Of a stretch of 64,000 bases of DNA, positions 46,828-56,662 are shown piece after piece. The notes beneath the pieces were generated by a model. It was not told the origin of the DNA. It did not search any database and worked only from the letters and a program-made list of their open reading frames with translations. Source of the DNA: Bursaphelenchus xylophilus (lineage: Eukaryota; Nematoda; Chromadorea; Rhabditida; Aphelenchoididae); NCBI GenBank assembly GCA_904066235.2, contig CAJFCV020000001.1, forward strand, positions 9,114,001-9,178,000, given 5' to 3'. Numbering within the stretch: position 1 is the stretch's first letter; the number at the start of each line of letters is the position of its first letter. Both the position numbers and the translations under genes were made by a program.

Positions 46828-46849
46828 AATATTGAACTAGTTCAATATT
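46828..46849. promoter_or_regulatory. Perfect 22-base palindrome upstream of exc-4
   Basis: AATATTGAACT followed by its exact reverse complement, about 230 bases before the exc-4 start codon. It could bind a dimeric regulator. Confidence 0.45.
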
Positions 46850-47080
46850 GACGAAATTTTGATAAGGGTTCGTCACCTCTGGCCGGATTTATAGATTTGC
46901 AGTGTGTTTTGAATGTTTGTTTGCGCGATTCATTCTTCCAAAAGTGGAGTGCGACCTCTCCAAAGCCTCAAGCCGAAGTTTTGTCGCGTTTTTTTGGTTT
47001 TTTAAGAGTCCAGATTTCCTCGAGAGTCTCACCTGTTTCTTTGCTTTCAGAGTGTTCAAACATTCCTAATAAAGCCGAAG

Positions 47081-48107
47081 ATGAGTAATGCTCCGAACGG
47101 CGAAGCCGCGCGGAACGGCTTCTACGACGATAAGCCGCTTCTGGAGCTATATGTCAAGGTAGGTGAATATCGGATTATTGTTGCGGATTTTAGGAGTATC
47201 AATAGAGATTGGATATCAATAAATCCAGAGTTTATTATTCTGCGTTATTGTTATTGTTTTAGGCATCAGGAATCGACAGTCGACGAATAGGAGCCGATCT
47301 CTTTTGCCAGGAGTTCTGGATGGAACTCTACGCTCTTTATGAAGTTGGAGTGGTCAGAGTGGAGGTGAAGACGGTAAAAGTGAACTCAGAAGCCTTCAAG
47401 AAGAATTTCCTTGGTGCCCAGCCTCCAATCATGGTTGAGAGTTCAAAGGGTGTGACATATTCAGATAATCGAGAGATCGAAGGAAGAATATTCCATTTGG
47501 CCAAAGAGTTCAACGTTTCTTTGTTCGAAAAGGACCTTACCGTTGAGAAAACTATTCAGAATTTGTACAGAGTAAGCTTATTTTTATTTTACAGTCCGAA
47601 TTTAGATTTCCGATGTAATACTTGATGTTTTAGAATTTCAAAGTATTCCTCCAAGCGAAAGTTGGCCATGACAGACAACTTCGTCAAGTCACAACGATTC
47701 AAGAGCTCCCTACTCCAGTCCTCCTCACCTACAACAAACTCATTGAGCAACTCACAGCCGTCAACAATCTCCTTGCCGAACGAAAATCCCGATATCTGGC
47801 CGGAGATACGATGACAGAATATGACTGTGAATTGATGCCTCGGTTACATCATGTGAAAATTGTTGGTCAACTTCTCCTTGGCTTTGAGATCCCCTCCGAA
47901 TTGACCCATCTATGGAATTACATCCTGACAGCCTACAGGACAGCAGCCTTCATCGAGTCCTGTCCGGCTGATCAAGATGTTTTACATCACTACAAAGAAC
48001 AGCTAAAACTGCAGACGAATCAACGAGAGACCCTCCAAACACCCACCAAATCCTTCGGAATACCTCAGAATGTGTTGGACGAGATCCGGAGACTGGGGCT
48101 TAATTAA
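47081..48107 (+). CDS. exc-4: CLIC-type protein, EXC-4 orthologue
   Basis: Three exons (47081-47158, 47263-47571, 47634-48107), 286 residues, full length. Very close to the nematode EXC-4/EXL-1 chloride intracellular channel family: PLLELYVKASGIDSRRIGAD, FCQEFWMELYALYE, VKVNSEAFKKNFLGAQPPIM, SDNREIEGRIFHLAKEFNV, then the glutathione-transferase-like helical half (MTEYDCELMPRLHH, LTAYRTAAFIESCPADQD, HHYKEQ). In C. elegans EXC-4 associates with the luminal membrane of the excretory canal and is needed for tubulogenesis; the N-terminal segment inserts into membrane. The CLIC active-site Cys pattern CPFC is absent, as in other EXC-4 proteins. An acceptor (GCTTTCAG) 31 bases before the ATG suggests spliced-leader addition. 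Confidence 0.95.
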
Positions 48108-48190
48108 TAACATATACACCATGGCCATTGTTTGTAATATCGCTTATTTTTGTCAACTTCTTATCGATTCCAGAGACTCAGAGTGTAATT

Positions 48191-48196
48191 TTTATT
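48191..48196 (-). terminator. Poly(A) signal AATAAA of the PDCD5 gene
   Basis: AATAAA on the minus strand, 45 bases past the PDCD5 stop. Confidence 0.5.
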
Positions 48197-48240
48197 GATA
48201 AAAAGACTTAGAAAGGCGTGTGTTGATATCATGGCGTTGT

Positions 48241-48847
48241 TTAATAATCTTCGTCATCTGAATCCAGGGCACACCTGCGGCGGTCGAACTGAAAAAATAT
48301 GATAAACAAAGGAATTCTTATCTACACGCGTGAAAACAGTGTTGGAAGGATATGAACCGAACGACTTACATTTACTTTGGTTACTTTTTGTGTTGCGGCA
48401 GCAACCTTGTCTAAGATCGACCTGAAGCCTTCATCATCAAGTTTCCCTGAGATTTGACCCGTTCTTGCCATTTGAATGATCATACTTTCGACCCCTTTAG
48501 CTTTATCAGGCTTTACGGCAGCTAAATTGCTTAGTCGGGCAAAGGCATTTTGATCGAGGACCTAAAAATAATTTTGTTCTCCACATCATCAACATGTTTA
48601 ACACTTAGGTTTCTGGAACTCTTCCGAGACTCTTAGTAAAAAAACTGTAATCTTCAGAACCCTAAAAACACAACACAAAAAGAAATAAACTACGACATAC
48701 CTGTTTTAGTATAGAATTCTTCATGAGCTCTTGTTCGGCGGCTTTCTGCTTAGCGGCAGCCGGATCTTGCTGTTGAAAGTTTGGCTAAAAACAGAGACAG
48801 TGAGCAGAACCTTGAAAACATACCGGTAATCCACTATTCTCTGCCAT
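48241..48847 (-). CDS. PDCD5/TFAR19-like DNA-binding protein
   Basis: Four exons on the minus strand (48847-48824, 48784-48701, 48561-48370, 48288-48241), 115 residues. It matches the small, conserved PDCD5 family throughout: an N-terminal helix (DPAAAKQKAAEQELMKNSIL), the signature VLDQNAFARLSNLAAVKPDK, the triple-helix core (MIIQMARTGQISGKLDDEGF) and the acidic end (FDRRRCALDSDDEDY). The family is nuclear/cytosolic and linked to apoptosis and chromatin or chaperonin partners in animals. Between exons 2 and 3 lies another acceptor (GTTTTTAG, 48663) opening 18 codons and a TAA; skipping it gives the conserved protein, so it is either intronic or a truncating alternative exon. The gene is divergent from the acyl-CoA-binding gene. 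Confidence 0.93.
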
Positions 48848-49095
48848 TATGAGCGTCAAATCGATGTTATTCTTGAACAGAGATAAAAATTCTGCAAAAA
48901 AACTATTTTTTTGCTTTGCGGATGAAATGCAACTATTGAATTTTGTGGACATTCCGTTTTTCTTATCAAAAAAATTTTTGGAAAAAGGTTCTGATCAAAG
49001 TCTTGCTCTGATTGACGGCTTGCTACATTACTCACTGGTTGTAAAACTAATCGAATCGATTTTTGATTAGTTTATTTCCAAGTTGCTTCAAGAAA
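48848..49095. promoter_or_regulatory. Divergent promoter region (PDCD5 / ACBP)
   Basis: 248 bases separate two oppositely oriented start codons of housekeeping-type genes. Open frames inside it have no support. Confidence 0.45.
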
Positions 49096-49556
49096 ATGAC
49101 TGTAAGTTTATTATTTTTTTCTAAAGAATTTGGGACCATCTTTACAACATGTTTCTAATCGGTCTTTTGACTTCATAATTGTCCAAATTGTGCAATAACT
49201 TAGACTGAATTTAACAACTTGATTAGTTGTTCCCATAAGGAATATAATTGATAAGAAATTCAGACTTTTGAAGAAGCTGTTGAGAAGGTGAAGAATCTGA
49301 AGACTTCCCCAAGCAATGATGAGCTCCTGGAAGTGTACGCTCTTTTCAAGCAAGCCACCGTCGGAGATAACACGACTGCCAAACCGGGGCTCTTCGATCT
49401 GAAAGGAAAGGCCAAATGGGGAGCTTGGGACGCGAAAAAAGGTAGGTAAACTAACTGAACTTTGTAAAGTCTGATTCAGGGTTGAGTCAGGATGACGCCA
49501 AGGCCAAGTACGTCGCGTTATACGAAGAGCTGGCTGCTAAGTACGGAGTAAATTAG
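49096..49556 (+). CDS. acbp-1: Acyl-CoA-binding protein
   Basis: Three exons (49096-49101, 49264-49441, 49480-49556), 86 residues, the standard length. Exon 1 holds only ATG ACT. Family signature: FEEAVEKVKNLKTSPSNDEL, LEVYALFKQATVGDN, KPGLFDLKGKAKWGAWDAKK, AKAKYVALYEEL. The conserved Tyr, Lys and Trp of the acyl-CoA pocket (YALFKQAT, KWGAWD) are present. It binds long-chain acyl-CoA esters in the cytosol and feeds them to lipid synthesis and oxidation. AATAAA at 49680-49685 is the likely poly(A) signal. The symbol follows the single-domain nematode ACBP; which paralogue it is cannot be fixed from one window. Confidence 0.95.
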
Positions 49557-49902
49557 AATTTCAGACAAATCACCATGGATGATGTCGGATAAAACGGCTT
49601 CTAAATTTATGTAATTCATGGCAGTTTTGATTGTGCCATTTAAATCGCCTTTTCATTTTGTTACCTGCAGAGTAGTTTTAATAAAGTTTGTAGTTATTTT
49701 TGGTCACAAGATAAACTCTACGCACCCGGAATTCCGCCGATATCTGATATCAGCGAATGTCTGTAATTTACGATTGCCTTCTTAAACAAACTGCCGTTCT
49801 TTAAAAGGCGTAAATTGGGGCGAGAAACTCGTCTTTCTTCCGGATATTTGAAACAATCAAAAAAGAAGGGATCTATGTGCACTTTAATAGATACGGTCGG
49901 GG

Positions 49903-50734
49903 ATGTTGAAAGTAAGATATTTGGTTTTGATATCCCAGCTATTTACTGTGATCGACACCTGTTTGAGGACCGGATTGCCTGATGGGTTCACGATCCCACC
50001 AAACTTTCTTACTACACTACCGCCGACAACTATACCCGCAGGCAATAATGATCGTAAGTTTTTTTTACTATGTACAGGAATTACGAAAGCCACTATAAAG
50101 CTAATATGCGTAAGTGTCCCTCCGTGGGACTCTCAAGAAACCACAAAGACTGCTTGTATCGTGCAAATTAATCTTCTGATCTTATTTTAGGTTGTGTGGT
50201 CCCAGATGGGACCCTCGGCATCACCTTTGATAAAGGCGATTTCACGCCCAATGGAGATACTTCAGGCTTTGTCAAAGCCCCCGTAGCTCGATGCACATCC
50301 TGTCAAACGGGGCAGAGATATTTCTTCGATCCCACTGATCAGAATACGATGGACGACGCAGGTTCCAATGGCCAAGAAGCGGCCAGAATTTCATGCGATA
50401 ATTGGGCCAACGCCTGTGTTTGCAACAGCGCCAATGATTGCTGCACCTTTGACAGCAACAATGTCAACTTTGCCAATATGGCAGTATGGTGTGATGCCAA
50501 CAACAGTAGGTTCAAGTGTGAGTAATGGTAACAGTAATTTGTTCAGATTGTCAGCAGTACATGAGTATTAAAGGAACGGCCACATTAAACTGTCCGAGTG
50601 GTAATACTTATGCACTGGATGGAGCTAAGGCTTTCAGTACCGCGGGGAATTACTTCGAGGTGAATGCATTCAGCTGCCAGAGTTGTAATGGGATCAACAG
50701 TGATCCCTGTATGGGACCCACCGTTCCAGTATAG
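49903..50734 (+). CDS. Cysteine-rich secreted protein of unknown function
   Basis: Three exons (49903-50053, 50191-50505, 50547-50734), 217 residues. I do not recognise the family. A signal peptide (MLKVRYLVLISQLFTVIDT) and a Pro/Thr linker lead into a Cys-rich body: CVVPDGTLGITF, RCTSCQTGQRYFFD, SCDNWANACVCNSANDCCTF, a second short domain starting CQQYMSIKGTATLNC, and FSCQSCNGINSDPC. About 17 Cys suggest several disulfides and an extracellular location. The second intron is placed at GTAGGT (41 nt); using the later GTGAGT donor would give a 29-nt intron and four more residues, also in phase. The gene lies 346 bases after ACBP and 286 bases before the next gene, same strand. Confidence 0.78.
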
Positions 50735-51020
50735 AACAAAGAAGGAGATGACCTAAATCAATGTCATATAATGTCAGGGGTGTAATAATAGTATTTATTC
50801 GTAATAAATGAGTAATGAATTGTTTTGTTGATCCTTTATTGATCTGCTAAACACGTAACTTTGCGTGAATCTGTGCACGACTCACACCTGACTCATCGGA
50901 GGGCAACTTGACCCAACAAACTTTTTTTTCTCTAAATTTTTACAATTTTACGACAGAATCTTGTCCATTAATGCATTCTCCTTTTTCATTTACGTTTAGT
51001 GTGTTTCTTTATTTTTCCAG

Positions 51021-52308
51021 ATGAATGTTCGAGATTTGTTCTATCCTGATCCAAAAGAGGGGGAAACAAAAAGATGTGTTCAAATTCGACGAAGAGATAC
51101 GATTGCCGTTGTGGATAGGACAACTCCTCCAAGAATAAGATACGAGGTTGACTCGGGACTCTCTCCCGTTAAGAGGCCCAGGTTGATTCGAGTGTGTAAT
51201 TATTATCTTTGTCCTATATTAACCTTGTCCCTTTTCTCAGTCTATTCCTTTTAAATTTCAGGTAGATTCTTCACGTTCTCCTCCATATGTCCGAAAGCTC
51301 GCGCCAGCCTCCTCTTCTGGACCATCGACCAGTCGTAAAGCCTCTGTTGACCTTAATCGGACCGATCCCGCGCTTTCAACAACTCAATTCAGTGGCTTTA
51401 GTAATATAGGATGCAGAAGTGCTGAGTCAACTCGAGGTTCTTTCACATTTACTAGGAGTAGTTTTCCTTCAACTTCGTCTACTTTTGGGTATCGGCGACT
51501 TGATTTTGCTACTCCAAAAAGACGGAATCAAGTAAGTTTTAGTGTTGCAGTATCATGGGTAATATAATTAATGCTGCTTAAAGTTACTCAGAAGGTTCAC
51601 AAATACGTTTTTAGGTCCCACCAACCAAGAAAACTCTAGCCTCGACGTTGAAGCGACCTGCAGCTCGAGACATTCAGCGGACTCCCCCAACGATTTTAAT
51701 AGCAGATCAGACTCGAAACAAAAGCCCGCTCATATTTGTAGACGAGCAATTCACCCCACCGAGACCACGGATTGTTGATTTCACACCCGAGAAGCATGAT
51801 ATCACAGTTCAAAGGACAATAAAGCGACCAGAAGTTGTGAGAGACGATATTCAATTGGATTTACCTCAAGATGATGAGGAATTTGAGAGGTTTATGGAGG
51901 AAAAGGCGAAGTCGCAAGGAGCAGATGAGGATGGGATTGGACGTTTAGTGGATATGTTCGATAGGGAAGACGATTATCAAGAGACTTACACTTTAAGAGG
52001 TAAGATTGTTTGATGACCTCATTTTTTTCGCATTTTTTGTGTGAGACCATGCGCTTTATGATAAATCCTACGGTTTAGTGACGCCTCGAGAACGGTTGCG
52101 GGTTCGAAAACGAGACATTCACATTTCATCGGGTCTCCTTTATATCGAAAATCGGAACAGGAGCATCATTGCGAAGCCAGATAAAGAACTAAACCTGTCG
52201 GAAATTCCGGGAGATGTCATCCAAATGGAACTCTTCAATACTGATAATACCGGTCAGCATGCTCATGACGGGAAGGACTTGATTTTTGGAGAAGTTAGAA
52301 TACTGTAA
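51021..52308 (+). CDS. Intrinsically disordered, probably nuclear protein of unknown function
   Basis: Four exons (51021-51191, 51262-51531, 51615-51999, 52079-52308), 351 residues. The ATG abuts an acceptor (TTATTTTTCCAG), strong evidence for spliced-leader trans-splicing at this site. I do not recognise the family. The first 200 residues are Arg/Ser/Pro-rich and low-complexity with repeated proline-directed sites (DRTTPPR, QRTPPT, QFTPPR, DFTPEK), typical of CDK/MAPK substrates. A short acidic, conserved-looking block follows (LDLPQDDEEFERFMEEK), and the C-terminal exon looks folded (RKRDIHISSGLLYIENRNRS ... GDVIQMELFNTD). There is no signal peptide or membrane segment. Confidence 0.72.
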
Positions 52309-52686
52309 TATGGTCGTCGTTGTTGTCGTTTTCTTGAGTAAATTGATAAACCGAGAGCTTAAAATTGATGATTCAACTGTCTGTTCAGAGGTTCCCTATT
52401 TTCTGATACATGTGATTTTGATTTTTGTTGAAATTTGTTTACTCAAATTCCAGCCGTTTTACCTCTTTTTCTTCGATATTTCAGCCGCATTACTCAAAAT
52501 CAATTTTATTAAAATTTATTAATACTTATTAAATCACCGGTAAAATCAATAAAACAACGAGTTAGAGTAATCCAAGTGAGACAACCAGTTTTTACAGTCC
52601 CTTCCGGACGCCTGATTACAAGCAGAAAGGTCCATCCACAAGACAGAACAACAAATGTACAGGGTGAGCAAGGAGATGAACAAATT
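52309..52686. other. Convergent intergenic region
   Basis: 378 bases between convergent stops. AATAAA at about 52548 (plus) may serve the upstream gene; TTTATT words at about 52505 and 52515 could serve the minus-strand peptidase, in which case the 3' UTRs overlap. Confidence 0.45.
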
Positions 52687-55600
52687 CTAGATGACGTCGT
52701 CCATACAGCTCTTGAAGAAGCCTATCAGCATCTCGAATAGATGGGGGCGGACTCCCTTCAGCGAGTGCATTTCGTCGGGATAGACCTGAAAATTGAAAAA
52801 TCAGCATCTATTTTGGAGTAAGTATATGTTGTACTTGGTCATCAAGTGGAAGACAACTGACCATAAGTTCGAACTGAACGTTTTCTCGGACAAAAGCATT
52901 GATCAGCTCGGCAGTGTTTTGGAAATGGACGTTATCTGAAGAAGAAATATATTAATATTATGATGATCGGGGAAAATGCTGAAAACAGCTGAACGCACTG
53001 TGCAAAAAACACACGTACCGTCAGCAAGACCATGGATAAGCAAACTCCGCACGAAGTGGAAGTTTGTCACATTTGTCGCTACATTTGTGAGATCATACGC
53101 GTGTTGTGTTGCATTTCCCATGTAACGTTCAGTATAAATCGCGTCTAAAACAATATAAAATACAATAAATGGATCTCTTTTAATCAATCGAAAATGCGAA
53201 AAAAATTGGAGTCACCAGAATTGTACTCACCATACATCTTGAAGTTTACGACCGGGGCGATCATAGCAGCGCATTTGAAGACGTGATCATTATCGCGAGC
53301 GATGGCATGAGCGGTGACAAATCCACCGTAGGACCAGCCCCACATCCCCACTCGTTTCTTGTCCAGGAACTTGTGTTTCTTTAGCAGAAGTCTGAAATTA
53401 AGTTTAATTTAATTTCCGATTGTTTTTGGAAACATATTTTTTTTTATCGCACCGTGCAGAAAATCTTCTCCTTACTTGGTCGCCTCGATCTGATCATCCA
53501 CTTCCACCGTTCCCAAATGCCCATACATGGGCTGTCTTCTTCTCCATCCCGCATTCCCCGAGCCTCTCCCATCAATATTGATGATCACGTACTCCAACGT
53601 CGAGCTGAAATAGACATCCACCGGCATTTCTGGGAGCCATTCTTCATGGACTTGATGACTATTCGGCCCTCCGTAGACGTAGACCAAGACTGGGTACCGT
53701 TTGCCAACCGAATTCAACGAGACTCCGTGCGGCAAAAACATTCGAGTGTAGACTTCTGAAAGCGAAAATCTCTTAGTCTTGTAGCCGAATGATCCAAGAT
53801 AAACTTCAGGAAGCCGACTTACCAAATCCATTGGCCAGAGTGACGTTTTCGAAGTGAACTGTCGGGAATTTCTTCCGAATCAACTCCTCGTCTCGCTCCG
53901 AAGTTTGGCCGAATTCGGCCAAGACCTTCACTGTTCGATTCGCATCAACCTCGGCTACATACACAGTCGTGGGCCCGATTCCTTTGCAATTCATAAAGAA
54001 TTTTGTGGAGGATGGAGCGAAAGTCGTGGTATGGTAAGTACAATTGGCCGAGACGCCACAAGTTATGCAGGTGGCATGGAGTTGATTGTTCTGAGGAAGG
54101 GCTGAGGTCGCATAGAGATGGAGTTGGCGATGGATCGGGGCTGGGGACGTGAAATAGCTGAAAAAACATAATTTTATCAAAAGAGGTGGCTCTTTTGTCA
54201 TGAATAATATAAAAATTTGATTTTCTATTCATTTTGTAAAGATTTTCTGATGATAAATCAAAATTTAATACTGTTCTAATTATCTCGTAATGAAGATTGA
54301 GTACTTACATAGTTTCGGTCTCAGCATCATAACTATCAATCGAATCCACCTCCTGATCTCCCATTGCCAAAAAATTTTCTTTCCCATGCACAAAATGACT
54401 CTAAATCAATATAAATGAACGTCTTAGCGATTCTTACGGGCACGGTGATCCTTGCAATTTGATTGAATACATCACCATTCGGCCTTCTATGGGGGAGAAT
54501 CGTGAAGAATGAATTATTTGTGTGAGCGGCAATCGCAACATGCTCCGGAAGGGCGTACTGATGGAACTCTCCGATCTCGTAGCTCTGATGATATGTCTGA
54601 AATATGGAAATCAGTTCCTTCATACGATTTGATTTAAAATTCGGTTTAGACAAAAAATATTCAAAAATCTTACCAAAACACATTTGCCAGAAGCTGCTGT
54701 ACATAAGGTAAATGAGACTTCATCCTGGAAACGGTTCGAAAACACCGCGATGAGGACATTCTGACCATGTAATGTGGCGTACGAAGCGTGCATCAGATAC
54801 GTTTTTTGACTGGAAATAAATCTTTTAGTCATCATTGTGGCTCAAGTCATCAAAAATACTAGATTTTGATCTACAGCACTTAGAAAATTTGTCGATGAGA
54901 ACTTAATTTGAAGAATTGTCAAGTTCAAAACATATAAGGAAAAGAAAAAATACCCAACTCGTAGTTTAGACTTACTGTTCGGGCAACTCCACAGTCAAAT
55001 TGACGGTCTTCCGACTCCTTTTGTTCCAAATCTTCAAATCCACCTTCTCCAAATCCCGAACCCCCGCTTTCGCGTATCGCTGGGTCTGCAACAGCGGATA
55101 TTGCTGTCCCATGTAATAGCTGATGTTGTAGGACTTGACTTTGTTCAGGTCAGTCGTCATGTATGCCACTTCCTGGCCATCATCCGACCACCAGAACACA
55201 TCGGGACCAAACAGTTCTTCTCCATACGCCCAATTTGTGATTCCATGGCGATAATCGGTGTTGCCATCGGTTGTGATGTTGACCAGTTCATCGGAATTGA
55301 AGCCAGGTCTATAGTAGAGGTTGAATTTGTGCACAAACACCTAAAATTTGTTATAAAATTAGTTATTATCACATAAATATTTTTAAAGCGTCAGAATCGA
55401 AATTCGGAAATAAAAAATTCGGTATACTGTAATTACTTACATAACCAGCACCATCGGGATTGAACTTGAGGGCATCAACACTCTCACTTCCGGTCTTTTG
55501 AGGTCCCACATTCTCGAAAGTTCTGAAAAAATGAAAGGTCATGGATAATATAATTGGGCAAAATAATCAAATTAAAAGCTCACCCCGTCCTCGTATCGTA

Positions 55601-56662
55601 TATTCGTTTTGTTGTGTAGGTCTCAAACGTAGGATCTTTCTAAAAACGATCCATTATTTAAAATATTCACCATCAGAAATGAGCTCCGAACATTAGACGT
55701 CATCATCAACATCCAAAACATACGTTTTTCTCTCCGAAATAGGTAATCTCGACATGTGGCGTGTTATGGATCACATTTGTGGACTTGACTTTCCCGTGCC
55801 GATACTAAAACGTGACTTATATTACCCTACAGTTCAATGCTTGTCAGATTTTTACGGTATGACAACATGCATGACGTTATAATAAATTGTGTAATCAGAA
55901 CTCACAAGGGCCTCCGTGTCGAACAAAGTGTAGTTCTTCCACGTGTCCGTGCTGAAGTCAACAACTTCGACGAGGTCATTGGCCCGCACCAAGAGCTTAT
56001 TTCCGTCCATCCACTCAAGAGCTTCGATGTGCCCCAAAATAGCTGATCCTATCGCATCCTTCAACGAAATTGGCTGTCTGGTACCGTCACCGTTCGCGTC
56101 TACTGAAAGAAGGAGAGATTAGAAGTCATTTTGAAGCATTTCGGACAAGTTTTAGCCAAGTATAATATAAAATATGATGGAAGTTATCAAAATTTGAGCT
56201 TTTTTAAAACGAAAAAACAATGATTCAAGGCTCTAACAATTGTAAGGATTCCCACATCTTGGCACAGATCCTAAGACTGTTTTTTGCCATTAAAAATGCC
56301 ATCAACTTACACGGTGTCAGTACCATGACAGCAATACCGATCATTGAGCAGATGAACATGATCACCGCCAGCGCTGTAACAATGCCCTTCCAATTGCGGC
56401 GTTGCGGTGAGGAGACGGCCAAATCCTGAAACGACTGGTCGTTCATCTCGCCCAGACCCATCTGCCAGCCCTGTGCCTGCAGGAAAAAGCCCAGGCCGTC
56501 GTTGGGATCGAAGGCCTGAGCGGTGCTTTGTCGCTTTTTGGTCGAGATTCGCCGCAATAAAGTGGACATTCGACGAGGTCTTTTGGGATCTTTGGAAGGC
56601 AAAGACTTGAACCGAAGAGTTCGACGTTGAGAATAGGGAGTTGCTTTGGAGGAACGGTGCAT
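52687..56662 (-). CDS. DPP4-family type II membrane dipeptidyl peptidase with DPP6/10-like N-terminus
   Basis: Exons on the minus strand: 56662-56311, 56102-55906, 55804-55724, 55639-55584, 55522-55441, 55340-54976, 54809-54674, 54596-54438, 54400-54309, 54157-53823, 53755-53476, 53391-53231, 53144-53019, 52935-52862, 52785-52687; 864 residues. A basic cytosolic N-terminus and one membrane anchor (about 94-114) follow QRRNWKGIVTALAVIMFICS, strikingly like the DPP6/DPP10 anchor. The beta-propeller carries WAYGEELFGP, the paired Glu that bind the substrate N-terminus in DPP4. The hydrolase domain keeps GWSYGG Ser732, HGLADDNVHF Asp807 and PDEMH His839, with Asp-His spacing equal to DPP4, so it should be an active prolyl dipeptidase, unlike vertebrate DPP6/10. 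An internal acceptor (TCGTTTCAG) before residue 80 would allow alternative first exons to join directly ahead of the anchor. Confidence 0.93.

Larger units (their letters stand above)
44264..47080. other. Intergenic region upstream of exc-4
   Basis: About 2.8 kb. It contains dispersed-repeat copy D (44990-45066), a short repeat word at 44403-44433, a GC-rich block at 45400-45700 and a perfect 22-base palindrome at 46828-46849. A 159-codon open frame at 45488-45967 has no splice context, domain or plausible composition and is treated as non-coding. Confidence 0.5.

Noticed and set aside
50518..50546. 29-nt intron in the Cys-rich gene
   Set aside because: A donor 12 bases upstream (GTAGGT) gives a 41-nt intron in the same phase, in line with neighbouring introns; kept only as an alternative.
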